Source: Blastococcus mobilis (GTDB lineage Bacteria > Actinomycetota > Actinomycetes > Mycobacteriales > Geodermatophilaceae). Taken from it: a stretch of DNA of 64,000 bases. How positions within the stretch are numbered: the first letter of the stretch is position 1; every line of letters begins with the position of its first letter. The stretch spans positions 147,095 to 211,094 of the forward strand of contig NZ_FZNO01000004.1 in assembly GCF_900188025.1 (NCBI RefSeq). Direction: 5' to 3'. Positions 52,317 to 62,492 of this stretch are shown here, piece by piece. Position numbers and translations under genes: made by a program. Under the pieces are notes generated by a model. It did not search any database. It was not told the DNA's origin and saw only the letters and a program-made list of their open reading frames with translations.

Positions 52317-54380
52317 TCAGAGCGCCGGATGGTCTGCCAGGGGCGCCGGGAGGTCGTCGCGGTGGAGGACGACGAGGGTGCTGACCGCCCGCGTGAGGAC
52401 GACGTAGAGCCGGTGCAGCCCCCGCGGCTCGGCCGCGACGATCGCCGCCGGGTCCACCACCACGACGGCGTCGAACTCCAGCCCCTTCGCCAGCGTGGCC
52501 GGGACGACGGCCACCCGCGCGGCGTCGGCGTCGTCGGTCAGCACCCTGGCGGGCAGCCCCGCTCCGGTCAGGAGTGCGGCCACCTCGGCCACCGCCGCGT
52601 CCGGGCACACGATCCCGATCGAGCCCGGCGCGGAGCTCAGGTCCTCGACCACGCGGACGAGCGGAACGGCGAACGCGGTCACGGGACGCAGCCGGAGCGC
52701 ACCGGGCTCCGCGCGGACCGCCGTCGCGGCCGGCAGGTCCGGGGCGATCAGCGGCAGCAGCCGGTTGGCGAAGTCCAGCACCTCACCGGGCACCCGGTAG
52801 CCGCTGGTCAGCGGGCGGACGACGGTGCCGGGGCGTCCCAGGCCGGCCAGCGTCTCCCGCCAGTCCGACGGCGACCAGGGGCTGGTGGCCTGCGCGAGGT
52901 CACCGAGCACCGTGAGCGTTCCCGCCGCCAGCCGGCGGGCCACCGCACGGCACTGCATGGGCGAGAGGTCCTGCGCCTCGTCGACGACGACGTGGCCGTA
53001 CCCGGTCGTACGTTCCAGGAGACCGGCCAGCTCGTCGACGAGGACGGCATCGGCCTCGGTCCACGGCGCGGTGCGCACCGAGCGTGGCGGCACCGGCCAC
53101 CCCAGCAGCGCCTGCTCGTCGTCGTCCAGCAGGCCGTGGGCCGCCCGGGCCAGCCGCTCGGGGTCGCTCCACAGCCGGCAGAGCACCCCGGCCGCGTCGC
53201 GCGCGGGCCAGACCTCGTCGCACAGCGCGCGCACCTCGGCGCTGCGGGCGGCCCGACGGGTCTCGGCGTCGCTGGGGCTGCCGCCGGCCTCCTCCTTCTG
53301 CCGCCGGGCATCCTCGGCCACGAGCATCATCAGGCGCTCTCGGCCGGCCGCGTAGTGCAGGAGCTGCTGGTCGTCGTCGGCCCGCGACCGCCGGCGCAGG
53401 TCGTCCACGTACCGCTTCAGCCGCTCCACCGGCACGCGGTACTTCCGTCCCGCCAGCGGCACCTGCACCGAGTCCGCGGGCTTGCGGATCTCCCCCCACA
53501 GCGCCCGGCGGAGGACCTCGGCCATGCGGGCGTCGCCCTTGAGGACGGCGACCTGCGGCCGGTCCGCGGCGCGCACCGGCACCCGGGCGGTGAGGTCGGC
53601 GACGGTCGTCTGCTCGACGTCGACCTCGCCGAGGGTCGGCAGCACCTGCTCGATGTAGCGCAGGAACGCCCGGTTGGGCCCGACGACGAGGACGCCGGTC
53701 CGGGACAGCTGGCCGCCGTGCGTGTAGAGCAGATAGGCCGCCCGGTGCAGGCCGACCGCCGTCTTCCCCGTGCCCGGGGCGCCCTGGACGCAGACCGACT
53801 CGGCGAGCGGCGCCCGGACGATGTCGTCCTGATCGGGCTGGATGGTGGCGACGATGTCGCGCATCGGCCCGCTGCGCGGCCGCTCGATCTCCGCCCGGAG
53901 GAAGCTCCCCGGTTCCTGCGGGTGGGCGGGCGACGACACCGCCAGGACCTCGTCCTCGTAGCCGGTGAGCTCCCCACCCGAGAAGCCGAAGCGGCGACGA
54001 CGCGCCAGGCCCTGCGGATCGGCCGCGCTGGCCTGGTAGAACGGCCGGCTCATCGGCGCCCGCCAGTCGATGACCACCGGGTCGCCGGCGGCGTCCCGGA
54101 CGTGGCGGCGGCCGATGTGGAAGGTCTCGGCTCCGTGGTCGTCGGACCGGGTGTCGGTCCGGCCGAAGAACGGTGGGACGCCGGGGTCGGCGGCCAGCGT
54201 CCGCAGCCGCTCGGCCCGTGCGGCGCCCAGTCGCTCGGACGCCCAGGCGTCGACGCCGCCGTCCACGACCGCGGCGGCGGCGGTACGCATCTCGGTGAGG
54301 CGCTCGGCGGCGAGGGCGAGGTGGGCGCGCTCGGCGACCAGGACGGGGTCGGCGGTCTCTGAGTCAACGGAGTGAGACAC
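52317..54380 (-). CDS. HelD/HelR-like RNA polymerase recycling motor ATPase (UvrD-like superfamily 1)
   Basis: A 687-residue superfamily 1 protein with Walker A GAPGTGKTA at 200-208, motif GHVVVDEAQDLSPMQ, LTSGYRVPGEVLDFANRL and late motif VLTRAVSTLVVL. The N-terminal coiled-coil arm (LAAERLTEMRTAAAAVV), the DWRAP motif and length match actinobacterial HelD/HelR, which remove stalled RNA polymerase and can give rifamycin tolerance. GTG at 54380 is the start. Two 27-bp hairpin repeats lie upstream and may mediate induction. DNA unwinding activity is not expected in this group. Confidence 0.85.
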   Translation of the reverse strand: MSHSVDSETADPVLVAERAHLALAAERLTEMRTAAAAVVDGGVDAWASERLGAARAERLRTLAADPGVPPFFGRTDTRSDDHGAETFHIGRRHVRDAAGDPVVIDWRAPMSRPFYQASAADPQGLARRRRFGFSGGELTGYEDEVLAVSSPAHPQEPGSFLRAEIERPRSGPMRDIVATIQPDQDDIVRAPLAESVCVQGAPGTGKTAVGLHRAAYLLYTHGGQLSRTGVLVVGPNRAFLRYIEQVLPTLGEVDVEQTTVADLTARVPVRAADRPQVAVLKGDARMAEVLRRALWGEIRKPADSVQVPLAGRKYRVPVERLKRYVDDLRRRSRADDDQQLLHYAAGRERLMMLVAEDARRQKEEAGGSPSDAETRRAARSAEVRALCDEVWPARDAAGVLCRLWSDPERLARAAHGLLDDDEQALLGWPVPPRSVRTAPWTEADAVLVDELAGLLERTTGYGHVVVDEAQDLSPMQCRAVARRLAAGTLTVLGDLAQATSPWSPSDWRETLAGLGRPGTVVRPLTSGYRVPGEVLDFANRLLPLIAPDLPAATAVRAEPGALRLRPVTAFAVPLVRVVEDLSSAPGSIGIVCPDAAVAEVAALLTGAGLPARVLTDDADAARVAVVPATLAKGLEFDAVVVVDPAAIVAAEPRGLHRLYVVLTRAVSTLVVLHRDDLPAPLADHPAL

Positions 54381-54418
54381 GGTCGGAGGACGTTACTCGC
54401 CGCCCCGCGCCCCGTCAC

Positions 54419-54479
54419 GGGACTTTCGGCACAGAAAGTCCGACGAGCGGCCGGGACTTGCTGTACCGAAAGTCCGACG
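54419..54479. repeat. Two tandem 27-bp hairpin repeats upstream of the HelR-like gene
   Basis: Copy 1 (54419-54445) and copy 2 (54453-54479) share GGGACTT and GAAAGTCCGACG with a variable centre. Copy 1 contains GACTTTC-N6-GAAAGTC; copy 2 has GGACTT..AAGTCC. They lie 38-100 bases before the start at 54380 and just after the acVLRF1 stop, so they could be operators, terminators or both. Confidence 0.75.
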
Positions 54480-54480
54480 G

Positions 54481-55155
54481 TCAGGTCGGAGAGCGGTCGG
54501 GCGGCTCCACGATGTGGACCTGGACGGCGCGGAACTGCTTCGGCGTCTCGAGCAGGACGGCCCTGGTCGGCTCGCCGACGTCCAGGGCGGGCTCACGGCG
54601 CTTTCCGGCCAGCGGCGCGAGCCGGGGATCGGCCAGGACGTCGTCGACCAGTCCGCGGTCACCGCCGGTGAAGAGCGCGTCGACCGGCCCGGCGTGCGGC
54701 AGCAGCACCCGCAGCGCCGTCTCCACCGCGTGCGCGACGACGGCGTCGGTCTGGTGGCCGCGCCGACGGGCGAACCGCTGCTGCGACCAGCCGCCGGCCG
54801 CCGTCCGCCCCTGGACCTGCCGGGCATCGACCTTGGACACGACCAGGTCGGGCCCGTCGAACACCCCGACCGCCCAGCGCCCCCGGCGCACCAGCAGCAC
54901 CGCCACCCGGTGCGGCTGTCGCACCGCGGCCGTGAACGTGGTCAGCAGCGCCGGCCCCGGCGCCCACGGGAAGGGGGCCCTCAGGACGACCGTCGTGGTG
55001 TCGGCACAGGTGATGCGCAGGGCCCCGTCGTCGGCGAGGACGACCTCGTGGAAGGCACCGTGCCGCTCGACCACGCCGTCCAGCCATCGGCCGAGCCGCT
55101 CCGGGGCGACCCCGAGCGTGCGGCCGCCGCCGGCCGCGGGGCGGGCGCGGGTCAG
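54481..55155 (-). CDS. acVLRF1 family peptidyl-tRNA hydrolase / release factor-like protein
   Basis: A 224-residue protein related to eukaryotic release-factor-like Vms1 proteins. GGGRTLGVAPERLGRWLDGV and the segment HQTDAVVAHAVETALRVLLP are family features; in family members a Gln-containing catalytic loop (here GWSQQRFARRR) acts on peptidyl-tRNA of stalled ribosomes. No ATG or GTG exists at the right place; CTG at 55155 overlaps the MFS stop by 4 bases (CTGA), the likely start. It is therefore coupled with the upstream transporter gene. Confidence 0.78.
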   Translation of the reverse strand: MTRARPAAGGGRTLGVAPERLGRWLDGVVERHGAFHEVVLADDGALRITCADTTTVVLRAPFPWAPGPALLTTFTAAVRQPHRVAVLLVRRGRWAVGVFDGPDLVVSKVDARQVQGRTAAGGWSQQRFARRRGHQTDAVVAHAVETALRVLLPHAGPVDALFTGGDRGLVDDVLADPRLAPLAGKRREPALDVGEPTRAVLLETPKQFRAVQVHIVEPPDRSPT

Positions 55156-56366
55156 CGGACCAGCGCCGGCGTCGAGGCGTGTTCCGCCGGGATGTGCAGC
55201 AGCCGCTGGAACAGTGCGACGACCACCGCGGCGATCGCGGCGGCGACGGTGGCGACGAGGAAGGCGGTGTTCGCGCCGTGCACGTCGACGAGCTTGCCCG
55301 CGACGGAGGCCCCGATGGCCACGCCCAGCCCGAGGGCGGTGCCGATCCAGGTGAACGCCTCGGTCACGGCAGCCCGGGGCACGAGGACCTCGGCGAGGGT
55401 GAAGGAGCTGATGAGCGACGGCGAGACGGCGACCCCGGCGACCACCACGAACGGGACCATGAGCCAGACGTCGCGCACCAGCGTGAGCGGGATGCTCAGC
55501 ACGGTCAGCAGCACCAGGACCGCGGTCAGCCGTTGCCGCAGCGGCAACCGCCAGTGCACCGCGCCCCACCCGATGCCGCTGGCCATGGAGCCGACCGCCA
55601 GCCCGGCGATGAGCACGCCGGACAGGGACATGGCGCCCATCTCGTCGGCGAAGGCGACCAGGGCGATCTCCAGGCAACCGAGGATCGTGCCGACCGCCGC
55701 ACCGACAACGAACAGCACCCGCAGGCCGTGGGTGCGCATGGCGGACGGGCCGTTGCGGTGTTCGTGCGCCGCGGGCGGCGGCTCGGTCCGCCCCTGCGCG
55801 GCGAACAGCAGGCTGCCGACGGCGGCCAGGGTGAAGGCCGTGACCACGCCGCTGGTGGCATGTCCGGTGGTGGAGAGGAAGGTGACCAGCACCGGACCGA
55901 CGATGAAGACGAACTCGTCGACCACCGACTCCATGGCCAGGGCCGTCGGCAGGCGGTGGCTGCCGCGCAGCAGGTGGGTCCAGCGCACCCGGATCATCGA
56001 CGACACGGGCGGGATGCAGGCACCGGCGGCCCCGGCCGACACGAAGACGGTCCACAGCGCCCAGTCCTGCTTCACGGCGAACAGGAAGCTGACGCCGGAC
56101 ACGACGAAGACGGCCAGCACGGGCAGCAGCACCCGGCGCTGCCCGTGGGAATCGGCCCAGCGGCCGAGCACCGGCCCGGCGAGGGCCGTGGTGACCGCAC
56201 CGGCCGCCGCGACGGCGCCGCCCAGGCCGTACGACCCGGTCTCCGCAGCGACCAGCAGCACGCAGCCCAGACCGACCATCGACAGCGGCAGCCGCCCGAC
56301 GAACGCGGCGAGCACCATCGGCAGGGCGTGCGGGGTCCGCAGCACCTGCAGGTAGGGATTGGCCAC
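55152..56366 (-). CDS. MFS transporter
   Basis: A 404-residue major facilitator with about 12 helices (LPMVLAAFVGRLPLSMVGLG at the start; GRWADSHGQRRVLLPVLAV after helix 2). It belongs to the group of drug/metabolite exporters of unknown substrate in actinobacteria. GTG at 56366 follows GGAGG at 10 bases. It overlaps the acVLRF1 gene by 4 bases, an odd but conserved-looking pairing. A copy of the gene-end repeat occurs just upstream. Confidence 0.85.
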   Translation of the reverse strand: MANPYLQVLRTPHALPMVLAAFVGRLPLSMVGLGCVLLVAAETGSYGLGGAVAAAGAVTTALAGPVLGRWADSHGQRRVLLPVLAVFVVSGVSFLFAVKQDWALWTVFVSAGAAGACIPPVSSMIRVRWTHLLRGSHRLPTALAMESVVDEFVFIVGPVLVTFLSTTGHATSGVVTAFTLAAVGSLLFAAQGRTEPPPAAHEHRNGPSAMRTHGLRVLFVVGAAVGTILGCLEIALVAFADEMGAMSLSGVLIAGLAVGSMASGIGWGAVHWRLPLRQRLTAVLVLLTVLSIPLTLVRDVWLMVPFVVVAGVAVSPSLISSFTLAEVLVPRAAVTEAFTWIGTALGLGVAIGASVAGKLVDVHGANTAFLVATVAAAIAAVVVALFQRLLHIPAEHASTPALVR

Positions 56367-56378
56367 GATCGGGGAGCC

Positions 56379-56432
56379 TCCAGGAAGGACCGCCTCCCAC
56401 CCACCGTCGCAAGCTCGCGGTGGGGCCTGGAG
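56379..56432 (+). repeat. Gene-end element copy 6 (orphan)
   Basis: GGAAGGACCGCCTCCC followed by CCACCGTCGCAAGCTCGCGG forms a stem with GGTGGGGCC. Unlike the others it is not directly behind a plus-strand stop but lies upstream of a minus-strand gene. Confidence 0.45.
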
Positions 56433-56515
56433 CCGGCCGTCAGTGCAGTGACCGCCACGCTACCCACCGCGCACTCCCTCGGCCCGGTGGCGCCCGGCTT
56501 CCCCCGCGGACGGCC

Positions 56516-56548
56516 GAGGCCCGGGCCCCCTCTGGGGTCCCGGGCCTC
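56516..56548 (-). terminator. Strong hairpin downstream of pckG
   Basis: GAGGCCCGGGCCCC and GGGGTCCCGGGCCTC form a stem of about 14 bp with one mismatch, 46 bases after the pckG stop. Confidence 0.8.
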
Positions 56549-56594
56549 GACCGGCCGCCTCCTGGCTCGGGGGGGCGGGGCAGGGGGTCCTCTT
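56549..56594 (-). repeat. Gene-end element copy 7 (after pckG)
   Basis: Minus strand: AAGAGGACCCCCTGCCCC directly after the stop, matching the 5' half of the other copies, then leading into the hairpin at 56516-56548. Confidence 0.5.
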
Positions 56595-58409
<1,815 letters not shown>

Positions 58410-58505
58410 GGCGTCTCCATCCTCTGGGTAGCCGGGCAGGTCCGGCACCGGCGCTGGTGCTGTCGACCCGGCGTCGGTGCTGGTGCAACGAACCGGATCA
58501 GGTGA

Positions 58506-58534
58506 GGTTACCGGTGGTTCGCCCCGCTGTAACC
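58506..58534. promoter_or_regulatory. GGTTAC / GTAACC inverted repeat in the pckG promoter
   Basis: 6-bp arms 17 bases apart lie about 100-125 bases before pckG; GGTGAGGTTAC and GTAACCGTGAGG give slightly wider similarity. A regulator of gluconeogenesis could bind here. Confidence 0.3.
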
Positions 58535-58691
58535 GTGAGGGATGTTACGTCTAGGACGTCTGGTTCTCAGGTCGGAAGACCCTGGTGACAGGCGATCCGC
58601 GTCCCCGCCGGGGCGGCGACGCCGAGATCCAGGCGGCGCTGCGCCCTCTTCCTGCGTCCCCGGAGCTCGGCGAGCCTCAGGCGGGCCCGCC

Positions 58692-59198
58692 TCAGCGACC
58701 GTGGGCGGGACCGGTCGCGGCGAGGAAGGTCTCCCAGTCCGCGGGCACCGACCGGCCCCCGACCTCGGCGTCGACCCTGTCCATGTACCAGTGCCAGCCG
58801 AGCACGAAGTCGGTGACGTCGGCGCCCGCCCCGAAGAACTGGACGAAACGCAGCACGGTCCGGCCGCCCTCCCGCCACAGGTCCAGGTCGACCCGCCAGC
58901 CGTCGGTGTCCTGCTGCACCCACTCGATCACCAGCCGCCGGGGCGGGTCGCACTCGACGACGGTCATCGGCTCGCCGACCGGCTCTCCCTCCTCGTGCGT
59001 CATGGCGAAGGTGCCCCGGCCACCGACCACCCGCTCTCCGTCGTAGACGCCGATCCAGCGGGCCAGCCGTTCGGGCTCGGTGAGCGCCGACCAGACGTCC
59101 TCGATGGGCTCGGGCCAGGAGCACCGGAACTCCAGCCGCTGCCGGCCGTCGTCCTCGATGGTGACGATCCCCCGCCGGGTCTCGAGGTCCTCGGTCAT
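58692..59198 (-). CDS. SRPBCC family protein (AHSA1-like)
   Basis: A 168-residue START-like protein. RLEFRCSWPEPIEDVWSALT, LARWIGVYDGERVVGGRGTF and the C-terminal VLGWHWYMDRV match the activator-of-Hsp90-ATPase-like (AHSA1) branch, common as ArsR-linked small-molecule-binding proteins. ATG at 59198 overlaps the ArsR stop by 4 bases, so the pair is one operon under an ArsR operator. Ligand unknown. Confidence 0.9.
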   Translation of the reverse strand: MTEDLETRRGIVTIEDDGRQRLEFRCSWPEPIEDVWSALTEPERLARWIGVYDGERVVGGRGTFAMTHEEGEPVGEPMTVVECDPPRRLVIEWVQQDTDGWRVDLDLWREGGRTVLRFVQFFGAGADVTDFVLGWHWYMDRVDAEVGGRSVPADWETFLAATGPAHGR

Positions 59199-59524
59199 GC
59201 GCCGTCTCCTGTTCGTCGTTCCCGCCGGCCGCGGGCCATCTCGGTGTCCAGTGCGTCCAGCCGCCGGGCCCACAGGTCGCGGTAGGGCTCCAGCCAGTCG
59301 TCGAGCTCCCGCAGGGGTCGCGGGTCCAGCGCGTAGAGCCGCCGCTTGCCCTCGGCGCGGGCCGTGACCAGCCCGGCCTCACGGAGCACCCGCAGGTGCC
59401 GGCTGACCGCCGGCCGGCTGACCGGGAACCGGTCGGCCAGCTCCCCCGCCGCCACCTCGCCGTGCGCCAGCAGGGCCACCAGCTCGCGCCGCACGGGATC
59501 GGCCAGGGCCGCGAGCGCGTCCAC
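59195..59524 (-). CDS. ArsR family transcriptional regulator
   Basis: A 109-residue winged-helix repressor (LAALADPVRRELVALLAHGE, ELADRFPVSRPAVSRHLRVL). It lacks the metal-binding cysteines of arsenic or cadmium sensors, as is usual for ArsR proteins paired with SRPBCC/AHSA1 genes. GTG at 59524 is chosen so that the start follows the operator palindrome at 59530-59553; a TTG at 59542 inside the palindrome is the alternative and would add a Cys. It precedes and overlaps the SRPBCC gene. Confidence 0.9.
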   Translation of the reverse strand: MDALAALADPVRRELVALLAHGEVAAGELADRFPVSRPAVSRHLRVLREAGLVTARAEGKRRLYALDPRPLRELDDWLEPYRDLWARRLDALDTEMARGRRERRTGDGA

Positions 59525-59529
59525 GGCGG

Positions 59530-59553
59530 ATGCGTAACACAAACGTTACGCAT
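59530..59553. promoter_or_regulatory. ArsR operator, perfect inverted repeat
   Basis: ATGCGTAAC-ACAAAC-GTTACGCAT has perfect 9-bp arms and ends 6 bases before the arsR start. It overlaps the likely promoter of the arsR-SRPBCC operon and suits autorepression. Confidence 0.8.
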
Positions 59554-59600
59554 TCCGCCAGAGGTTTCCTCCCGTGGACGGCCGGGGCATGCGAGCGGGC

Positions 59601-59819
59601 ATGACCGTCACCGATCCCGACGTCCCCGATCCGCTCAACGACCCGCGCACCCTGCAGGCCGATCCCGGCGCCTACGGCCAGGGGGACGACCTCGCCTCGG
59701 CCGCGGACGACCCCGCGGCGGCTGGGGAGGACGAGCTCGCGACCAGCCAGAACCTCCCCGACGAGGCCGGCGGTGGCGATGTCACCGGCGGCGCGTTCTC
59801 CGAGGCTCCACCGTCCTGA
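59601..59819 (+). CDS. Small acidic hypothetical protein (72 aa)
   Basis: ATG at 59601 gives 72 residues (MTVTDPDVPDPLNDPRTLQ..) rich in Asp, Glu, Ala and Gly; probably disordered. Upstream in-frame starts at 59574 and 59589 exist. The composition resembles the other small acidic proteins at 6056, 8815 and 9076. It precedes another small gene by 70 bases. Function unknown. Confidence 0.5.
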   Translation: MTVTDPDVPDPLNDPRTLQADPGAYGQGDDLASAADDPAAAGEDELATSQNLPDEAGGGDVTGGAFSEAPPS

Positions 59820-59889
59820 CCTGCATGTGACGGATCGGTCCGGGGCGGGTAGGGCGCAGGCCCCAACCGCTCCTGACCGAGGAGGATCA

Positions 59890-60132
59890 ATGGCCACCGG
59901 TGAGACCGGCTTCGCCGACGTGTTCTACGACCTCGTCTCCGTCCAGTACCACTCGCTGAAGGCCGGGCACGACTACGGCCAGTACGTCCGGGACGCCGAG
60001 AACGCCGGCCTGGACGACGTGGCGAGCTTCTTCCGCGAGGTCATGGACCAGGACTCCGCCCGCGCGAAGCGCTGCCACGAGTTCCTCGGCAAGCTGCAGG
60101 GGACCGATCACGGAGGCCCGGCGACGCAGTAA
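59890..60132 (+). CDS. Small conserved hypothetical protein (80 aa)
   Basis: ATG after GAGGAGGATCA gives 80 residues with a helical pattern (FADVFYDLVSVQYHSLKAG, YVRDAENAGLDDVASFFREV, ARAKRCHEFLG). The helix arrangement with scattered His and Glu recalls short ferritin-like or hemerythrin-like proteins, but metal ligands are not convincingly spaced. It is followed by a gene-end element. Function unknown. Confidence 0.7.
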   Translation: MATGETGFADVFYDLVSVQYHSLKAGHDYGQYVRDAENAGLDDVASFFREVMDQDSARAKRCHEFLGKLQGTDHGGPATQ

Positions 60133-60195
60133 GAGGACCCCCTGCGCCCACCGTGAAAGGGCTCCGTCCTCCCCACCCCTCGCCCGCTCAGGGCG
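60133..60195 (+). repeat. Gene-end element copy 8 (after 80-aa gene), double
   Basis: Immediately after the stop GAGGACCCCCTGCGCCC, then a second similar unit GAAAGGGCTCCGTCCTCCCC with CACCCCTCGCCCGCTCAGGG. The second unit is the clearer match to the consensus. Confidence 0.5.
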
Positions 60196-60271
60196 GGATC
60201 CGGGACGGGCACGGCGGGACCCTGCGGCAGGCCACTGGGCCGGACCGGCGGGACAGCGGCACCATGGGCAC

Positions 60272-61234
60272 GTGATCAAGACGCCGCTGACCCGCTGGTT
60301 CGACCTGACGACGCCGGTCATCGGTGCGCCGATGGCCGGCGTGGGCGGGGGCGCGCTGGCGCGTGCGGTCTCGCAGGCCGGCGGCCTGGGGATGATCGGC
60401 GTCAGCGGGGCGCACCCCGCGGGGTTCATCACCGAGCAGTCCGCCATCCCCGCCGCGGACCAGCTGCCGTTCGGGATCGGCCTGATGGCCTGGACCCTCG
60501 CCGACCGGCCGGATCTGCTCGAGGCGACGATGGCCGCCCAGCCGGCTCTGGTCTCGGTGTCCTTCGGGGATCCCGCGCCCTACGTCGGTCCGCTGCACGA
60601 CCGCGGTATCGCCGTCGCCGCGCAGGTCAACACGGTCCTGGACGTCTCCCGGGCCGTGGACGCGGGGGTCGACGTGATCGTCGCCCAGGGAACCGAGGCC
60701 GGTGGGCACACGGGGCAGCGCGCGACCCTGCCGCTGCTGCAGGAGGTCCTGTCTCTCACCGACCGGCCGGTGGTCGCCGCCGGGGGCATCGCGACGGGGC
60801 GGGGAATGGCCGCCGCCCTCGTCGCGGGTGCCGCCGGCGTCTGGATCGGAACGGCGCTGCTGGCGTGCACGGAAGGGCTCAACTCCCCCGCCGCCCGGGA
60901 GCGCGTGCGCGCCGCCTCGGGCGAGGAGACCGTGCTGACCCGGGCGTTCGACGTCGCGGAAGGTCTCGCCTGGCCGGAGCGCTGGCCCGGTCGCGCGCTG
61001 GTCAACGAGTTCTCCCGCGTCTGGCACGGGCGGGAGGACGAGCTGCTCGACGACGCCCCCGCACGCCGGCGTGTGGTCGAGGGACGGCGCACCTGGGACC
61101 CGGAGGCCTCCCCGGTCTATGCCGGGGAGGCCGTGGGCCTGGTGACAGCGGAGCGATCGGCAGCCGACGTCATCCGGGAGATCGACGCCGCGGCCGAGAA
61201 GGCGCTGCGCGCCGTGCCGCGCCTACTGGGTTGA
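60272..61234 (+). CDS. Nitronate monooxygenase-like flavoprotein
   Basis: A 320-residue TIM-barrel FMN protein. TTPVIGAPMAGVGGGALARA at residues 13-32, VIVAQGTEAGGHTGQRAT, PVVAAGGIATGRGMAAALV and GAAGVWIGTALLACTE are the FMN- and phosphate-binding motifs of the nitronate monooxygenase/2-nitropropane dioxygenase family, which oxidises alkyl nitronates. The His in GGHTG is the expected catalytic base. GTG with CACCAT 6 nt upstream. Monocistronic. Confidence 0.9.
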   Translation: MIKTPLTRWFDLTTPVIGAPMAGVGGGALARAVSQAGGLGMIGVSGAHPAGFITEQSAIPAADQLPFGIGLMAWTLADRPDLLEATMAAQPALVSVSFGDPAPYVGPLHDRGIAVAAQVNTVLDVSRAVDAGVDVIVAQGTEAGGHTGQRATLPLLQEVLSLTDRPVVAAGGIATGRGMAAALVAGAAGVWIGTALLACTEGLNSPAARERVRAASGEETVLTRAFDVAEGLAWPERWPGRALVNEFSRVWHGREDELLDDAPARRRVVEGRRTWDPEASPVYAGEAVGLVTAERSAADVIREIDAAAEKALRAVPRLLG

Positions 61235-61249
61235 TCCCTGCCCTTGCCC

Positions 61250-61942
61250 CTAGACCACGCAGCTGTCGTCGGTGCAGCCGTCGGCTGCCGGGACCGTGAT
61301 CAGCGGGTGGGACTCGGTCCACGCCCGCTCCAGGATCTGCAGGAGCAGCTCGGCCGGCTGGGCACCCGCGGCGCCGTACTTGCGGTCGACGACGAAGAAC
61401 GGGACGCCGGTGGCGCCGAGCGCCTGCGCCGTCGCGCCGTCCTCGCGGACGGCCGCCAGATAGCGCCGGTCGGCCAGCGCAGCGCGGACCTCGGCCTCGT
61501 CCAGACCGACCTCGACCGCGAACGGCACGAGCGAGTCGACGTCGAAGACGGAGCGCCCCTGCTCGAAGTAGGCGTGCAGCAGGAGCTCCTTGAGCTCGTT
61601 GCGCTTGCCGTGCTCGGCCGCCAGGTGCAGCAGCTCGTGCGCGAGCAGGGTGTTGCCGCTGGTCGCGTCGGCCAGGTGGTACTCCAGACCCTCGTCGGCG
61701 GCGACCTGCTCGACGTGCGCCATCATGCCGCGCATCTCCTCGACGGGGCGGCCGTACTTGGCGGCCAGTGCGGGGAGCGTCGGGTGCGTCTCGCCCTCGG
61801 GGACCGAGGGGTCGAGCTGGAAGGACCGCCAGACGACCTCGACCTGATCCCGGTGCGGGAACTGCTCGAGGGCGCTCTCCAGGCGGCGCTTGCCGATGTA
61901 GCACCAGGGACACACGACGTCGGACCAGACCTCTACCTGCAT
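61250..61942 (-). CDS. DsbA family (FrnE-like) oxidoreductase
   Basis: A 230-residue cytosolic thioredoxin-fold protein with VEVWSDVVCPWCYIGKRRLE (Cys-Pro-Trp-Cys at about residues 11-14), GVPFFVVDRKYGAAGAQP with the cis-Pro loop, and a C-terminal CTDDSC pair. FrnE-like proteins are disulfide isomerases linked to oxidative stress. ATG at 61942 gives the canonical family start; ATG at 61975 is possible. No signal peptide. Convergent with the nitronate monooxygenase-like gene, 15 bases apart. Confidence 0.9.
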   Translation of the reverse strand: MQVEVWSDVVCPWCYIGKRRLESALEQFPHRDQVEVVWRSFQLDPSVPEGETHPTLPALAAKYGRPVEEMRGMMAHVEQVAADEGLEYHLADATSGNTLLAHELLHLAAEHGKRNELKELLLHAYFEQGRSVFDVDSLVPFAVEVGLDEAEVRAALADRRYLAAVREDGATAQALGATGVPFFVVDRKYGAAGAQPAELLLQILERAWTESHPLITVPAADGCTDDSCVV

Positions 61943-62046
61943 ATCGGGCACCAACGTCGTTGCGACCTCAATCATTCCTGGAAGCCGCGGTACGGTCCGG
62001 AGGACGCGGTGTCACCGCGGTCCGGGAGGACCGCAATGTCAGAGCC

Positions 62047-62424
62047 TCACCTCACGCCGACGAGGTCGACGACGAAGACGAGCGTCTCGCCGGGCTTGAT
62101 GACCCCGCCGGCACCGCGCTCGCCGTAGGCCTTGTGCGCGGGGATGGTCAGCCGGCGGCGGCCGCCGACCTTCATGCCGGCGATGCCCTCGTCCCAGCCC
62201 TGGATGACCATGCCGACGCCCAGCCGGAACTCCAGCGGGTCGCCGCGGTCCCAGGAGGCGTCGAACTGCTCGCCACCGTCGTGGGTGACGCCGACGTAGT
62301 GGGCGCTGACCAGGCTGCCGGGGGTGGCCTCGGGTCCGTCGCCGACGACGATGTCCTCGATCACGAGGTCCTCCGGTGCCGGCCCGGTGGGGGGCTCGAC
62401 GTCCGGTCGGCTCAGCTCGGCCAC
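62047..62424 (-). CDS. FKBP-type peptidyl-prolyl cis-trans isomerase
   Basis: A 125-residue FKBP with SLVSAHYVGVTHDGGEQFDAS, GMVIQGWDEGIAGMKVGGRR and a final LVFVVDLVGV strand; conserved aromatic and Gly residues of the isomerase pocket are present. It speeds up proline isomerisation in the cytoplasm. GTG at 62424 follows GGAAGGGAGAACC. The start and the upstream sequence separate it from the MFS gene. Confidence 0.93.
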   Translation of the reverse strand: MAELSRPDVEPPTGPAPEDLVIEDIVVGDGPEATPGSLVSAHYVGVTHDGGEQFDASWDRGDPLEFRLGVGMVIQGWDEGIAGMKVGGRRRLTIPAHKAYGERGAGGVIKPGETLVFVVDLVGVR

Positions 62425-62492
62425 GGTTCTCCCTTCCGTGCCGGGGCTGTCCCGGCGTCGGACCCATCCAAGCAGCGACCGCCCGGGCCCGC

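Noticed and set aside
49983..54362. A 1459-codon open frame on the plus strand
   Set aside because: It is antisense to the penicillin-binding protein and HelR-like genes, with Arg/Gly/His-rich nonsense composition typical of high-GC shadow frames.
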